From: Bacillota bacterium
Lineage (GTDB): Bacteria > Bacillota > Desulfotomaculia > Desulfotomaculales > JAJYZD01
Direction of reading: 5' to 3'
DNA length: 12,844 nucleotides
Assembly (NCBI GenBank): GCA_021800315.1
Contig: JAJYZD010000093.1
Location: forward strand, 1-12,844
Shown here: positions 1 to 7,630 of the stretch, piece by piece
How the letters are laid out: each line of letters opens with the position of its first letter
Numbering within the stretch: position 1 is the stretch's first letter
Translations under genes and position numbers: made by a program
Notes under the pieces: generated by a model
What the model saw: only the letters and a program-made list of their open reading frames with translations
The model's database searches: none
What the model was told of the DNA's origin: nothing

Positions 1-34
1 AAATGGCGATATAATTAGAGGGAGGGGAGACGCC

Positions 35-625
35 ATGTCAAGTCTTGTGCCAATCGTGGTAGAACAATCCAACCGGGGAGAGCGGGCCTACGATATCTAT
101 TCCCGTCTCCTGAAGGACCGTATTATCTTCATCGGGGGAGTCATGGACGACTACATCGCCAACCTGGTGATCGCCCAGTTGCTGTTTCTGGAAGCCGAGG
201 ATCCCGAAAAGGACATCCACCTCTACATCAACTCCCCCGGCGGAGTTGTCACCGCCGGCATGGCCATCTACGACACCATGCAGTACGTCAAGCCGCCGGT
301 ATCGACCATCTGCCTGGGCCAGGCGGCGAGCATGGGGTCCTTCCTCCTGGCCGCGGGGGCCAAGGGTAAGCGTTTCGCCCTGCCCTATTCGAGCATCATG
401 ATTCACCAGGTGCTGGGCGGGGTGCAGGGCCAGGCCACCGATATCGATATCCATGCCAGGGAGATCTTGCGTACCAAGGACATCCTCAACACCCTGCTGG
501 CCAAACACACGGGTCAGGAGCTTTCCCGGGTCGCCCGGGACACTGAAAGGGACTTCTTCATGTCCGCGGAGCAGGCTATGGAATACGGGATCATTGACAA
601 GGTGATGATTCGGGAGAAGTCCTGA
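35..625 (+). CDS. clpP: ATP-dependent Clp protease proteolytic subunit ClpP
   Basis: Serine peptidase that forms the tetradecameric barrel of the cytosolic Clp protease and degrades substrates unfolded by ClpX or ClpC. The 196-residue product has the usual ClpP length. The catalytic triad is visible: Ser99 in GQAASMGS, His124 in IMIHQ, and Asp173 in the RDFFMS segment. The YINSPGG motif (residues 64-70) is the expected oxyanion/substrate strand. The ATG at 35 is preceded by a strong GGAGGGGAG ribosome site at 21-29. clpX follows after 17 bp, so the two are almost certainly co-transcribed. The gene upstream (tig is common in Bacillota) lies outside the window, as does the promoter. Identification is by conserved motifs and is very secure. 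Confidence 0.98.
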   Translation: MSSLVPIVVEQSNRGERAYDIYSRLLKDRIIFIGGVMDDYIANLVIAQLLFLEAEDPEKDIHLYINSPGGVVTAGMAIYDTMQYVKPPVSTICLGQAASMGSFLLAAGAKGKRFALPYSSIMIHQVLGGVQGQATDIDIHAREILRTKDILNTLLAKHTGQELSRVARDTERDFFMSAEQAMEYGIIDKVMIREKS

Positions 626-630
626 CAAAC

Positions 631-636
631 GAGGTG
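631..636 (+). promoter_or_regulatory. clpX ribosome binding site that decides the start
   Basis: GAGGTG lies 6 nt before the GTG at 643. The upstream in-frame GTG at 634 sits inside this site and has no Shine-Dalgarno sequence of its own, so 643 is the better start. Confidence 0.65.
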
Positions 637-642
637 GAAGAA

Positions 643-1893
643 GTGTTTAACGACAAGGGTCAGCTCAAGTGTTCCTTCTGCGGCAAGGTTCAGGATCAGG
701 TCAAGAAACTGGTAGCCGGACCGGGTGTTTACATTTGTGACGAGTGCATAGAGCTTTGCAACGAGATCATTGAGGAAGAGCTGAGCGAAGAGGTCAACCT
801 GGAACTCGGCGACATTCCCAAGCCTAAGGAAATCAAGGAAATCCTGGACCAATACGTGATCGGACAGGAAGAGGCCAAGAAATCGCTGGCCGTGGCCGTG
901 TACAACCACTACAAGCGCATCAACCTGGGCGGCAAGATTGACGACGTCGAATTGCAGAAGAGCAACATCGTCATGGTGGGGCCCACCGGCAGCGGCAAGA
1001 CGCTCCTGGCCCAGACCCTGGCCAGGCTGCTCAACGTGCCGTTTGCCATCGCCGACGCCACCTCGCTGACCGAGGCCGGCTACGTGGGTGAAGACGTGGA
1101 AAACATCCTGCTCAAACTGATTCAGGCCGCCGATTACGATGTGGAGAAGGCCGAAAAGGGTATCGTCTACATCGACGAGGTCGACAAGATAGCCCGTAAG
1201 TCGGAGAACCCTTCCATCACCAGGGATGTTTCGGGCGAGGGCGTGCAGCAGGCCCTTCTGAAGATCCTGGAAGGGACGGTGGCCAGCGTGCCGCCCCAGG
1301 GCGGCCGCAAGCACCCGCACCAGGAGTTCATCCAACTGGATACCACCAACGTTCTGTTCCTGTGCGGCGGGGCCTTCGACGGCGTCGAGAAGATCATCGG
1401 TAACCGCATCGGGAAGAAAACCATGGGCTTCGGGGCGGAGATCCGGGGCCAAAAGGAGCAGCGCATCGGCGAGGTCTTAAAGCACATCCTGCCGGAGGAC
1501 CTGTTGAAGTTCGGGCTCATTCCCGAGTTCGTGGGCCGGTTGCCGGTGATCGTCACCCTCGACGCCCTGGACGAGGAGGCCATGATCAGGATCCTGACCG
1601 AGCCGCGCAACGCCCTGGTCAAGCAATACCAGAAGCTGTTCGAGCTGGACGGGGTGAACCTGGAGTTTCAGGACGGGGCGCTCACGGCCATCGCCCGGGA
1701 AGCGCTCAAACGCAAGACGGGGGCCAGGGGGCTGCGGGCCATTCTGGAGGACATCATGCGCAACGTGATGTACGAGATGCCGTCGCGCGAGAACATCGCC
1801 AAGTGCACCATCGTCCGTGAGACGGTGGTGGACCGGCAGGAGCCTATCGTGATCGCGGTGGACCGCAAAAAGAAGAAAGACGTTACAGCGTAA
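643..1893 (+). CDS. clpX: ATP-dependent Clp protease ATP-binding subunit ClpX
   Basis: AAA+ unfoldase that recognises tagged proteins, unfolds them and feeds them to ClpP in the cytosol. Of 416 residues, the N-terminal C4 zinc-binding domain uses Cys10, Cys13, Cys32 and Cys35. Walker A is GPTGSGKT (113-120), the pore-1 loop GYVGED (146-151) and Walker B VYIDEVD (175-181). An RKH pore-2 loop lies at about 222-224, and GARGLR, the sensor-2 arginine region, near 360-365. The ClpP-docking loop reads MGF (about 261-263), a conservative variant of IGF. GTG at 643 is chosen over GTG at 634 because GAGGTG at 631-636 is correctly spaced only for 643; choosing 634 would add three residues. It directly follows clpP and ends at a strong hairpin. 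Confidence 0.97.
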   Translation: MFNDKGQLKCSFCGKVQDQVKKLVAGPGVYICDECIELCNEIIEEELSEEVNLELGDIPKPKEIKEILDQYVIGQEEAKKSLAVAVYNHYKRINLGGKIDDVELQKSNIVMVGPTGSGKTLLAQTLARLLNVPFAIADATSLTEAGYVGEDVENILLKLIQAADYDVEKAEKGIVYIDEVDKIARKSENPSITRDVSGEGVQQALLKILEGTVASVPPQGGRKHPHQEFIQLDTTNVLFLCGGAFDGVEKIIGNRIGKKTMGFGAEIRGQKEQRIGEVLKHILPEDLLKFGLIPEFVGRLPVIVTLDALDEEAMIRILTEPRNALVKQYQKLFELDGVNLEFQDGALTAIAREALKRKTGARGLRAILEDIMRNVMYEMPSRENIAKCTIVRETVVDRQEPIVIAVDRKKKKDVTA

Positions 1894-1895
1894 AG

Positions 1896-1924
1896 AGAGG
1901 GGAGCCGGCAAGCGGCTCCCCTCT
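1896..1924. terminator. Shared hairpin terminator between converging clpX and oxidoreductase gamma gene
   Basis: A perfect 12-bp stem (AGAGGGGAGCCG with CGGCTCCCCTCT) around the loop GCAAG starts 3 bp after the clpX stop and ends 44 bp before the stop of the converging operon. The T-tracts are short on both sides (TTACTCGATTT on +, CTCTTTACG on -), so it probably acts in both directions with moderate efficiency. Confidence 0.75.
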
Positions 1925-1967
1925 TACTCGATTTCGACAGAAAGTTTCCCTTTGAAGCGGCAATAAT

Positions 1968-2516
1968 TTATTCCCGCCCCGCTTCCCTCAACCCCGTCTC
2001 AAAGCCCAGCCGCAAAGCCGACTGGTTTAGGGGCAAAAGCTTCTTCTGCTTGTAAAAGACCTTCTCCAGGGCGGCTTCGACCGCTTCCAAGTCCACCATC
2101 CCGGTGTAACCCACCAGCACGCCCAGCATGATGTTGGCCGCCACCTGGACTTTGCCCAGTTCCAGGGCTAGGCTCTGGGCGGGAACGCCCACTACGGTGA
2201 CACCGTTTGGCGGCGGGGGATCGGTGAGGGAACTGTTGACGATCAGGAGGCCGCCCGTTTCCACCAGGGGGCCGAAGCGGTCCAGGGAGGGGCCGTTCAT
2301 GGCCAGCAGCGCTCCCGGTTCGCTGACCACCGGGGAGGCGATCTCCGTGTCGGCGATGACCACGCCGCAGTTGGCCGCCCCGCCCCTCATTTCCGGCCCG
2401 TAGGCGGGCATCCAGGACACGTGTTTGTCTTCCATCATGGCCGCAACGGCCAGAAGCTCCCCCGTGGAGAGCACCCCCTGGCCGCCGAAGCCGGCTATCA
2501 ACACCCGGTACTCCAT
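1968..2516 (-). CDS. 2-oxoacid:ferredoxin oxidoreductase, gamma subunit (branched-chain/VOR type)
   Basis: Gamma subunit of a four-subunit 2-oxoacid:ferredoxin oxidoreductase; in this family the gamma domain helps bind coenzyme A and holds the complex together. The 182 residues match the POR/KOR gamma family: the N-terminal GFGGQGVL (9-16), then AYGPEMRGG (38-46) and the following NCGVVIAD strand. It is the last gene of the operon. The ATG at 2516 comes 1 nt after the beta stop codon (TAG-C-ATG), which implies translational coupling. The stop lies beyond a hairpin shared with clpX. The family also includes pyruvate and 2-oxoglutarate enzymes, so substrate specificity cannot be read from this subunit; the neighbouring amino acid dehydrogenase favours branched-chain 2-oxoacids. 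Confidence 0.92.
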   Translation of the reverse strand: MEYRVLIAGFGGQGVLSTGELLAVAAMMEDKHVSWMPAYGPEMRGGAANCGVVIADTEIASPVVSEPGALLAMNGPSLDRFGPLVETGGLLIVNSSLTDPPPPNGVTVVGVPAQSLALELGKVQVAANIMLGVLVGYTGMVDLEAVEAALEKVFYKQKKLLPLNQSALRLGFETGLREAGRE

Positions 2517-2517
2517 G

Positions 2518-3261
2518 CTAGGACGCCTCCCAGGATCTGAACTCGCCCAGCGGATAGGCGGGAATCATGTTTTCCTCCAGCCAGCGTAAGGCGTCCACCG
2601 GGGTTTGACCCCAGTTGGTGGGGCAGGTGGCGAGAACCTCCACCAGGGAGAAGCCCCCACCGGCCAACTGGACCTGGAAGGCCTTTTTAACGGCCGCCCT
2701 GGCTTTGAGGACCATGGCCGGTTTATGCACCGTAACCCGGGTGAGGAAGGCCACTCCCTCCACCGTGGACAGCATCTCGCATACCCTTAAGGGGTAACCG
2801 CTTTCGGCGGTGTTCCTTCCTTCCGGCGTGGTGGTCGTCACCTGGCCGGGCAGGGTGGTGGGGGCCATCTGGCCGCCGGTCATGCCGAAGTTGGCGTTGT
2901 TGATGAAGATAACGGTGATGTTCTCGCCGCGGGCGGCGGCGTGGATGGTTTCCCCCGTGCCGATGGCGGCCAGGTCTCCGTCGCCCTGGTAGGTGAAGAC
3001 CACAGGTGCGGCGGGTGAGCGCTTCAAGCCCGTGGCCACGGCCGGGGCCCGGCCGTGGGAGGCCTGCACCATGTCCACGTTGAAGTAGTTGTAGCTGAAT
3101 ACCGAACAGCCCACGGAGGCGACGCCCACCGTACGGCCGCCGATTCCCAGTTCGTCGATAACCTCTGCGACCAGGCGGTGCACGATGCCGTGCGAACAGC
3201 CCGGGCAGTAATGGAACGGGTTACTGGTCAGCGCTTGCGGCCGGCCAAAGTTTCCCGGCAT
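2518..3261 (-). CDS. 2-oxoacid:ferredoxin oxidoreductase, beta subunit (thiamine diphosphate-binding)
   Basis: Catalytic subunit that binds thiamine diphosphate and the proximal [4Fe-4S] cluster and oxidatively decarboxylates 2-oxoacids to acyl-CoA. In its 247 residues the thiamine-diphosphate motif runs from YQGDGD (91-96) to NNANFGMTGG (121-130). CPGCSHG (19-25) opens the cluster-binding region; Cys19, Cys22, Cys52 and Cys213 are the plausible four ligands, by analogy with POR. The ATG at 3261 has an AGGGGG site 9 nt upstream. Its first 41 bp overlap the end of the alpha gene in another frame, and it is followed after 1 nt by the gamma gene. The four-subunit arrangement with short separate alpha and beta chains is shared by KOR and VOR; context favours VOR. 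Confidence 0.94.
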   Translation of the reverse strand: MPGNFGRPQALTSNPFHYCPGCSHGIVHRLVAEVIDELGIGGRTVGVASVGCSVFSYNYFNVDMVQASHGRAPAVATGLKRSPAAPVVFTYQGDGDLAAIGTGETIHAAARGENITVIFINNANFGMTGGQMAPTTLPGQVTTTTPEGRNTAESGYPLRVCEMLSTVEGVAFLTRVTVHKPAMVLKARAAVKKAFQVQLAGGGFSLVEVLATCPTNWGQTPVDALRWLEENMIPAYPLGEFRSWEAS

Positions 3262-4318
3262 GGCTTACGACCCCCTCGTGCAAAAGGGTAAGGTGGCGCA
3301 GGATTTCGCCCGCTTCGGGCAGCATGCCCCCGGTGCGCCCGTAAAAGTGTACCGGCCGCACCCCGGAAAGCGCCATCCTCACGTCCTCGACCATCTGTCC
3401 CAGGCTCATTTCCACCACCAGGAAGGCGGATGCGTGGCGCGCCGCGCCTTGTAACGCTCCCGCGGGGAACGGCCACAGTGAAACGGGGCGGATCAGGCCC
3501 GCCCGGATCCCGCGGCGGCGGGCGGCGTTCACCGCCGCCTTCGCTATCCGGGCCGACGTACCGTAGGCCACCACCACCAGGTCGGCATCCCTGGTCTCGT
3601 AGCTCTCCCAGCGGGTGTGGTCTTCGGCGATGCTCTCATACTTGGCGGAAAGCTTGAGGCAGTGGGTCTCCAGTTCCTGCGGGACGATGTAAAGGGAGTT
3701 GACGATATTGCGGGAGCGGCCCTCGTTGCCCGTGGTTGCCCAGGGTTTGGGCGGGGCTTCGGCGAATGTGCATTCGCCCAGGTCCACCGGTTCCATGATC
3801 TGGCCCAACACGCCGTCGGCCAGCACCATGACCGGGTTGCGATACTGGTCGGCCAGGTCGAAGGCATCCTGCATGAGGGTGATGATTTCTGGCACCGATG
3901 CCGGCGCGAGCACGGGTACGTGGTAGTCGCCGTGTCCGCCGCCCCTTACGGCCTGGAAATAGTCGCTCTGGGCGGGGGCGATGTTGCCCAGTCCCGGCCC
4001 GCCGCGCCCCACGTTGACGATGACGGCCGGCAGTTCGGCGCCGGCCAGGTAGGAGATGCCTTCCTGCATCAGGCTGATGCCGGGGCCGGAGGAGGAGGTC
4101 ATAACCCTGCCCCCCGCCGCCGCCGCCCCATAGACCATGTTGATGGCGGCCAGCTCGCTTTCCGCCTGCAGGAACACACCGCCGGCCTCCGGCAGGCGCC
4201 GGGCCAGGTAATGGGGCAGTTCGCTCTGCGGCGTGATCGGGTAGCCGAAGAAACAGCGGCAACCCGCCCTAACGGCCCCTTCGCCTATGGCTTCGTTTCC
4301 TTTCATTAACTGCTTCAT
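3221..4318 (-). CDS. vorB: 2-oxoacid:ferredoxin oxidoreductase, alpha subunit (VorB-like)
   Basis: Alpha subunit, carrying the pyrimidine-side half of the thiamine diphosphate site. The 365 residues match the family: the N-terminal MKGNEAIGEGAVRAG, then YPITPQSE (26-33), and the glycine- and serine-rich segment around TSSSGPGISLMQEG. The ATG at 4318 overlaps the ferredoxin-subunit stop as ATGA and gives the expected family N-terminus; a longer frame to 4405 would run into the ferredoxin gene and is rejected. Its end overlaps the beta gene by 41 bp. Proteins of this layout are usually named 3-methyl-2-oxobutanoate dehydrogenase subunit VorB. 2-Oxoglutarate (KorA) is the main alternative substrate assignment, but the co-operonic leucine-type dehydrogenase supports branched-chain substrates. 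Confidence 0.93.
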   Translation of the reverse strand: MKQLMKGNEAIGEGAVRAGCRCFFGYPITPQSELPHYLARRLPEAGGVFLQAESELAAINMVYGAAAAGGRVMTSSSGPGISLMQEGISYLAGAELPAVIVNVGRGGPGLGNIAPAQSDYFQAVRGGGHGDYHVPVLAPASVPEIITLMQDAFDLADQYRNPVMVLADGVLGQIMEPVDLGECTFAEAPPKPWATTGNEGRSRNIVNSLYIVPQELETHCLKLSAKYESIAEDHTRWESYETRDADLVVVAYGTSARIAKAAVNAARRRGIRAGLIRPVSLWPFPAGALQGAARHASAFLVVEMSLGQMVEDVRMALSGVRPVHFYGRTGGMLPEAGEILRHLTLLHEGVVSHAGKLWPAASADQ

Positions 4319-4545
4319 ACGGCTAACCCCCTGGTTTCCTCCGGGTGAATGATTTCGATGGCCACTTCCGGGCACATGAGGGCGCAGGCACCGCACCCGG
4401 TGCATCGTCCGCCGGGGACGGCCGAAAAGGACAGGAAGCCCTGCGCGTTAAACTCCTCCCCGCGAGTGATGATCCCGCGGGGGCAGAACTCGGCACATAG
4501 TCCGCAACCTTTGCACAATTGCCGGTTAAAGGTGATCCTTACCAT
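4315..4545 (-). CDS. 2x[4Fe-4S] ferredoxin-like delta subunit of the 2-oxoacid oxidoreductase
   Basis: Small electron-transfer subunit (76 residues) that carries electrons from the thiamine/proximal-cluster core to free ferredoxin. Two complete CxxCxxCxxxCP motifs are present: Cys11, Cys14, Cys17, Cys21 and Cys48, Cys51, Cys54, Cys58. The two halves are linked by a loop longer than in stand-alone clostridial ferredoxin, as in POR/VOR delta subunits. An AAGGAG sequence overlaps the stop codon of the upstream dehydrogenase gene, about 12 nt before the ATG at 4545, which is slightly long. The TGA stop overlaps the alpha start (ATGA). Placing delta first, before alpha-beta-gamma, is usual for the VorB-type clusters. 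Confidence 0.93.
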   Translation of the reverse strand: MVRITFNRQLCKGCGLCAEFCPRGIITRGEEFNAQGFLSFSAVPGGRCTGCGACALMCPEVAIEIIHPEETRGLAV

Positions 4546-4561
4546 GGGAGTATATCTCTCC

Positions 4562-5596
4562 TTAATGGTTTGAGCGGGTGAGTTTCTCCTCCGCCAGGAC
4601 GACGGCAGCCCGCGCGGTCGAGATGTGTCTGGTCCCGGCCAGTTCGATGACCTGCAGCATCGTCTGGTAGATGGCGGCGACTTTCCGGCGGGCCCGGGCC
4701 CGGTTGTAGCCGTTCAAACCTTCCGCCACGTTGATGATGCCGCCGGCGTTGACGACAAAATCCGGTGCGTAAAGTATACCCATTTCCGCCAACATTTCAC
4801 CATGGCGTTCCTCAGCCAGCACGTTGTTGGCCGAACCGGCCACGATCCGGGTTCTTAGCTGCCCGATGGTCTGATCGTTGATGACGGCCCCCATGGCGCA
4901 GGGCGAGAATATGTCGCATTCGGTGCGGTAAATAGCCGCCGGATCCACGGGTGCGGCCCCGAACTCCGCTACCGCCTGCCTGATGAGGGACGGGTTAACG
5001 TCCGTCACCGTCAGCATGGCTCCTTCCAGGGACAAAAGCATGCACAGGTTCATGCCCACGTGGCCCAGACCCTGCACGGCCACGGTCAGCCCCTTCAGTC
5101 CGTCCCGGCCGAAAACCGTTCGCGCCGCCGCCCGCATCCCCTGCTGCACCCCGTAGGCGGTGTGGATGGAGGGGTCGCCGCCCGAGTCGCTGGTCCCGGC
5201 TACAAAGGTGGTTTCCCGGCGGATCATGTCCATGTCCGCCACGTCCGTACCCACGTCCTCGGCCACGATGTAGTGGCCGCCCAACGTGTCGATGCAGCGG
5301 CCGAAGCTGCGCAGAACGGCCTCGGTCTTGCTGTTTTCAGGGTCTCCGATGAGGACTGATTTGCCGCCTCCCAGCGGCAGGTCGGCGACAGCCGATTTGT
5401 AGGTCATGCCCCGGGCCAAACGCAACACATCCGTGAGGGCGTCTGCGGACTGTCTGTACGGGTACATCCGCAGTCCTCCCAGGGCCGGTCCCAGGGTAGT
5501 GTCGTGAATGGCTATGAAGGCGTTCAAACCCGTATCCTCATCCCGGCAAGAGAAAACCTGTTCGTAACCGGCATGGGGGCACTCTTCAATGATCAC
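4562..5596 (-). CDS. bcd: Leucine/branched-chain amino acid dehydrogenase (Glu/Leu/Phe/Val dehydrogenase family)
   Basis: NAD-dependent oxidative deaminase converting leucine, valine or isoleucine to the 2-oxoacid plus ammonia, in the cytosol. With the GTG start it has 344 residues, close to Bacillus leucine dehydrogenase. Lys67 (MTYK) and Lys79 (LGGGKS) correspond to the substrate and catalytic lysines, Asp114 lies in VAEDVG, and the Rossmann motif is GLGHVG (176-181). The GGLRM segment (40-44) resembles the GGTRM of leucine dehydrogenases. GTG at 5596 has a perfect AAGGAGG 7 nt upstream. A longer frame to a TTG at 5659 is rejected because it would start inside the sigma-54 promoter. First gene of the operon; the ferredoxin subunit follows 16 bp after its stop. 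Exact amino acid preference is inferred from family and context. Confidence 0.9.
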   Translation of the reverse strand: MIIEECPHAGYEQVFSCRDEDTGLNAFIAIHDTTLGPALGGLRMYPYRQSADALTDVLRLARGMTYKSAVADLPLGGGKSVLIGDPENSKTEAVLRSFGRCIDTLGGHYIVAEDVGTDVADMDMIRRETTFVAGTSDSGGDPSIHTAYGVQQGMRAAARTVFGRDGLKGLTVAVQGLGHVGMNLCMLLSLEGAMLTVTDVNPSLIRQAVAEFGAAPVDPAAIYRTECDIFSPCAMGAVINDQTIGQLRTRIVAGSANNVLAEERHGEMLAEMGILYAPDFVVNAGGIINVAEGLNGYNRARARRKVAAIYQTMLQVIELAGTRHISTARAAVVLAEEKLTRSNH

Positions 5597-5603
5597 CGGA
5601 AAG

Positions 5604-5610
5604 CCTCCTT
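5604..5610 (-). promoter_or_regulatory. Ribosome binding site setting the dehydrogenase start
   Basis: AAGGAGG on the minus strand, 7 nt before the GTG at 5596. It overrides the longer in-frame TTG (5659) and ATG (5638) starts, neither of which has such a site. Confidence 0.85.
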
Positions 5611-5642
5611 TGCGTGGTGCGGCAGTGTTAACCACCATGGAA

Positions 5643-5658
5643 CGCAATATCCGTGCCA
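5643..5658 (-). promoter_or_regulatory. Sigma-54 (-24/-12) promoter of the dehydrogenase-oxidoreductase operon
   Basis: The minus strand reads TGGCACGGATATTGCG, matching the sigma-54 consensus TGGCACG-N4-TTGCW at every position except the last, with the obligatory GG-N10-GC spacing. Transcription would start near 5632, giving a leader of about 36 nt before the GTG at 5596. The adjacent upstream gene encodes a sigma-54 activator. Confidence 0.9.
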
Positions 5659-5722
5659 ACCGGTGAATGCCGGAACCGCCGCCGCTTGCGTCGCTCTTAA
5701 GCTTGATAAAACCTGCGTAGCG

Positions 5723-5736
5723 TGCAATAATTTGCA
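5723..5736. promoter_or_regulatory. Candidate upstream activator site for the sigma-54 regulator
   Basis: An inverted repeat, TGCAA-TAAT-TTGCA, lies about 65 bp upstream of the -24 element, a plausible enhancer distance. A wider inverted pair, CCTGC (5712-5716) and GCAGG (5734-5738), overlaps it. Assignment to the neighbouring Fis-type activator is inferred; only one clear copy is seen. Confidence 0.4.
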
Positions 5737-5760
5737 GGCAACTTTGGTACGGTCGCCGGC

Positions 5761-5787
5761 AAAAGAAAACCCCGGTGCATCCGGGGT
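5761..5787 (-). terminator. Intrinsic terminator of the sigma-54 regulator gene
   Basis: Read on the minus strand: CCCCGG, loop ATGCA, CCGGGG, then TTTTCTTTT. It begins about 32 bp after the regulator stop and separates the regulator transcript from the sigma-54 promoter downstream. Confidence 0.88.
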
Positions 5788-5818
5788 ATTATCAGTCTAG
5801 CATTGCCGGGTAATCCGG

Positions 5819-7555
5819 TCAAGCGTTGGTACCAGGTGTCACCTCGGTCGTCAGGCCGTGCTTGACCATCTTGTAATACAGGTTGCGGACCGATATGCCG
5901 AGACGGCGGGCGGCCAGGGTCTTGTTGTTGCCGCTTTGGGCCAGGGCGTGGACCAGGGCCTCGCGCTCGACGCGGGCCAGGATCACGGGCAGGGGGGCGG
6001 GGGGGCTTTCCCGGTCGGCCGGGCCCGAGCCGGGGGCGCGTCCGATCAACGGCAGGTGGGCATGAGAGATCTCCGTCTCGCTGTACCGCATGTTGATGAT
6101 GGCCCGGCCGAGGATGTTTTCCAGTTCGCGGACGTTGCCGGGCCAGCTTTGGACCGTCAGGATGTCCAGGGCCTCCCGGCTGATTTTCTGGACATTGCGC
6201 CCGTATTCCTGGTTGATCCTGGGTAGCAGGCGGGCCACCAAAAGCGGGATGTCCTCTTTGCGCTGCCGAAGCGGCGGGATGGTGATGGCGATGACGTTCA
6301 GCCGGTAATAGAGGTCCTCGCGGAAACGCCCCTTGCCCAAAAGTTCTTCCAGGTTGGCGTTGGTGGCGGCGATGACGCGCACATCGACCGGAACCGGGGA
6401 AGTCGCCCCTACCTTAAGGACTTCCCGCTCCTGCAACACCCGGAGGAGCTTGGCCTGGGTCAGCGGTCCCAGTTCGCCGATCTCGTCCAAAAAGATGGTG
6501 CCGCCGTCGGCATCCTGAAACAAACCCTTTTTGCCGCCCCGCAACGCCCCGGTAAACGCTCCGGCTTCGTAACCGAACAATTCGCTTTCCAGGATGGACT
6601 CGGTCAGCGCCGCGCAGTTGACCCGGATGAAGGGGCGGCTCGCCCTTTGGCTGCCGTTGTGGATGGCGTGGGCGAAGAGTTCCTTGCCCGTGCCGCTCTC
6701 TCCGCGCAGCAAAACGGTGGCCCGGGTGGAGGCGGCCAGGCGGGCCATGTCCACGGCCGCGGCCATATCCGGGGCCGTTGCGGTGATGTCTTCAAAAGTG
6801 TACCTGGCTTCCAGGCGGCGGATGAGGCGCCTGGCTGTTTCCAGTTCATGGCTGAGTTCAATGATCTGGGAAACGTCGTGGACGACCCCTACGCTACCCT
6901 TGAGGACCCCGTCGACCAGAAGGGGCGCGACGTCAACCAGGACGTCCTTCCTGGCCGGGCCGACCTTCATGCGGGCGCTTGAGATCGGCTGGCCGGTGGC
7001 CAGCACCTTCAGGTGCACGCTTTCTCCTTCGGCGATGTCGACGGTGGCGGGTTTGCCCAGGACGTCGGCCGCGGTGAGCCCGGTCATCCGCGTATAGGCG
7101 GGGTTGATCAGGATGCCCAGGCCGTTTTCGTCCACGACCGATATGGCGTCCTGGGTGGCGTTGATGACCGCCTCCAGCAGGGTTTTTATTTTCTTGACCG
7201 CGGTCAGTTCCTGGGCTACGGTTTCCAGTTCGGTGATATCGCGGAAGACGGCCACCACCCCGGTCAGGCGGCCCATGGCGTCCCGCACCGGCATGCGGTT
7301 GGTGATGATGGTCGTATGGCCCAAAACCTGGGGTCGGTTCAGTTCGGGCTCTCCCGTCGTCAGGACCACGTGGAGCCTGGTGTTGGGGATCACCTCGACC
7401 GCGGCACGCCCCAGCACCGCCTTGGCGGAAAGCCCGGTCAGCCTTTCGGCCGCGGCGTTGAAGACGGTGATCCGCCCCGCGGCGTCGGTGGCGATAATGG
7501 CATCGTGGGTGGAGTCGAGTAAGGCTAAGATTTCTTCCACCGGCAGTTTGTCCAT
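5819..7555 (-). CDS. Sigma-54-dependent transcriptional activator with two PAS domains (BkdR-like role)
   Basis: Enhancer-binding protein that uses ATP hydrolysis to open sigma-54 promoter complexes. In its 578 residues, PAS 1 spans about 8-110 and PAS 2 about 125-230, followed by a short coiled linker. The AAA+ domain holds Walker A GESGTGKE (285-292), the sigma-54-contacting GAFTGA loop (332-337), Walker B GGTIFLDE (351-358) and the WPGNVREL segment. The C-terminal Fis-type helix-turn-helix is NKTLAARRLGISVRNLYYKM (544-563). There is no response-regulator receiver domain, so it probably senses a small ligand through PAS. ATG at 7555 has GGAGG 6 nt upstream; the GTG at 7570 would put that site inside the gene. 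The -24/-12 promoter just downstream makes the bcd-oxidoreductase operon its obvious target, as with B. subtilis BkdR. Effector unknown. Confidence 0.93.
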   Translation of the reverse strand: MDKLPVEEILALLDSTHDAIIATDAAGRITVFNAAAERLTGLSAKAVLGRAAVEVIPNTRLHVVLTTGEPELNRPQVLGHTTIITNRMPVRDAMGRLTGVVAVFRDITELETVAQELTAVKKIKTLLEAVINATQDAISVVDENGLGILINPAYTRMTGLTAADVLGKPATVDIAEGESVHLKVLATGQPISSARMKVGPARKDVLVDVAPLLVDGVLKGSVGVVHDVSQIIELSHELETARRLIRRLEARYTFEDITATAPDMAAAVDMARLAASTRATVLLRGESGTGKELFAHAIHNGSQRASRPFIRVNCAALTESILESELFGYEAGAFTGALRGGKKGLFQDADGGTIFLDEIGELGPLTQAKLLRVLQEREVLKVGATSPVPVDVRVIAATNANLEELLGKGRFREDLYYRLNVIAITIPPLRQRKEDIPLLVARLLPRINQEYGRNVQKISREALDILTVQSWPGNVRELENILGRAIINMRYSETEISHAHLPLIGRAPGSGPADRESPPAPLPVILARVEREALVHALAQSGNNKTLAARRLGISVRNLYYKMVKHGLTTEVTPGTNA

Positions 7556-7630
7556 GCGCATCCTCCGCACTTCCTGTTATGCCGTCCGCCCTGCCTGGCG
7601 GCTGATCCAGAGACGACTGATTCCGTCACC

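Noticed and set aside
3617..4309. Long frames opposite or alongside the oxidoreductase alpha gene
   Set aside because: Codon shadows with no domain; the alpha frame fits its family along its length.
5597..5659. N-terminal extension of the leucine dehydrogenase to a TTG at 5659
   Set aside because: The extension overlaps the -24/-12 promoter and the predicted transcript starts within it, near 5632. The GTG at 5596 has a perfect ribosome site.
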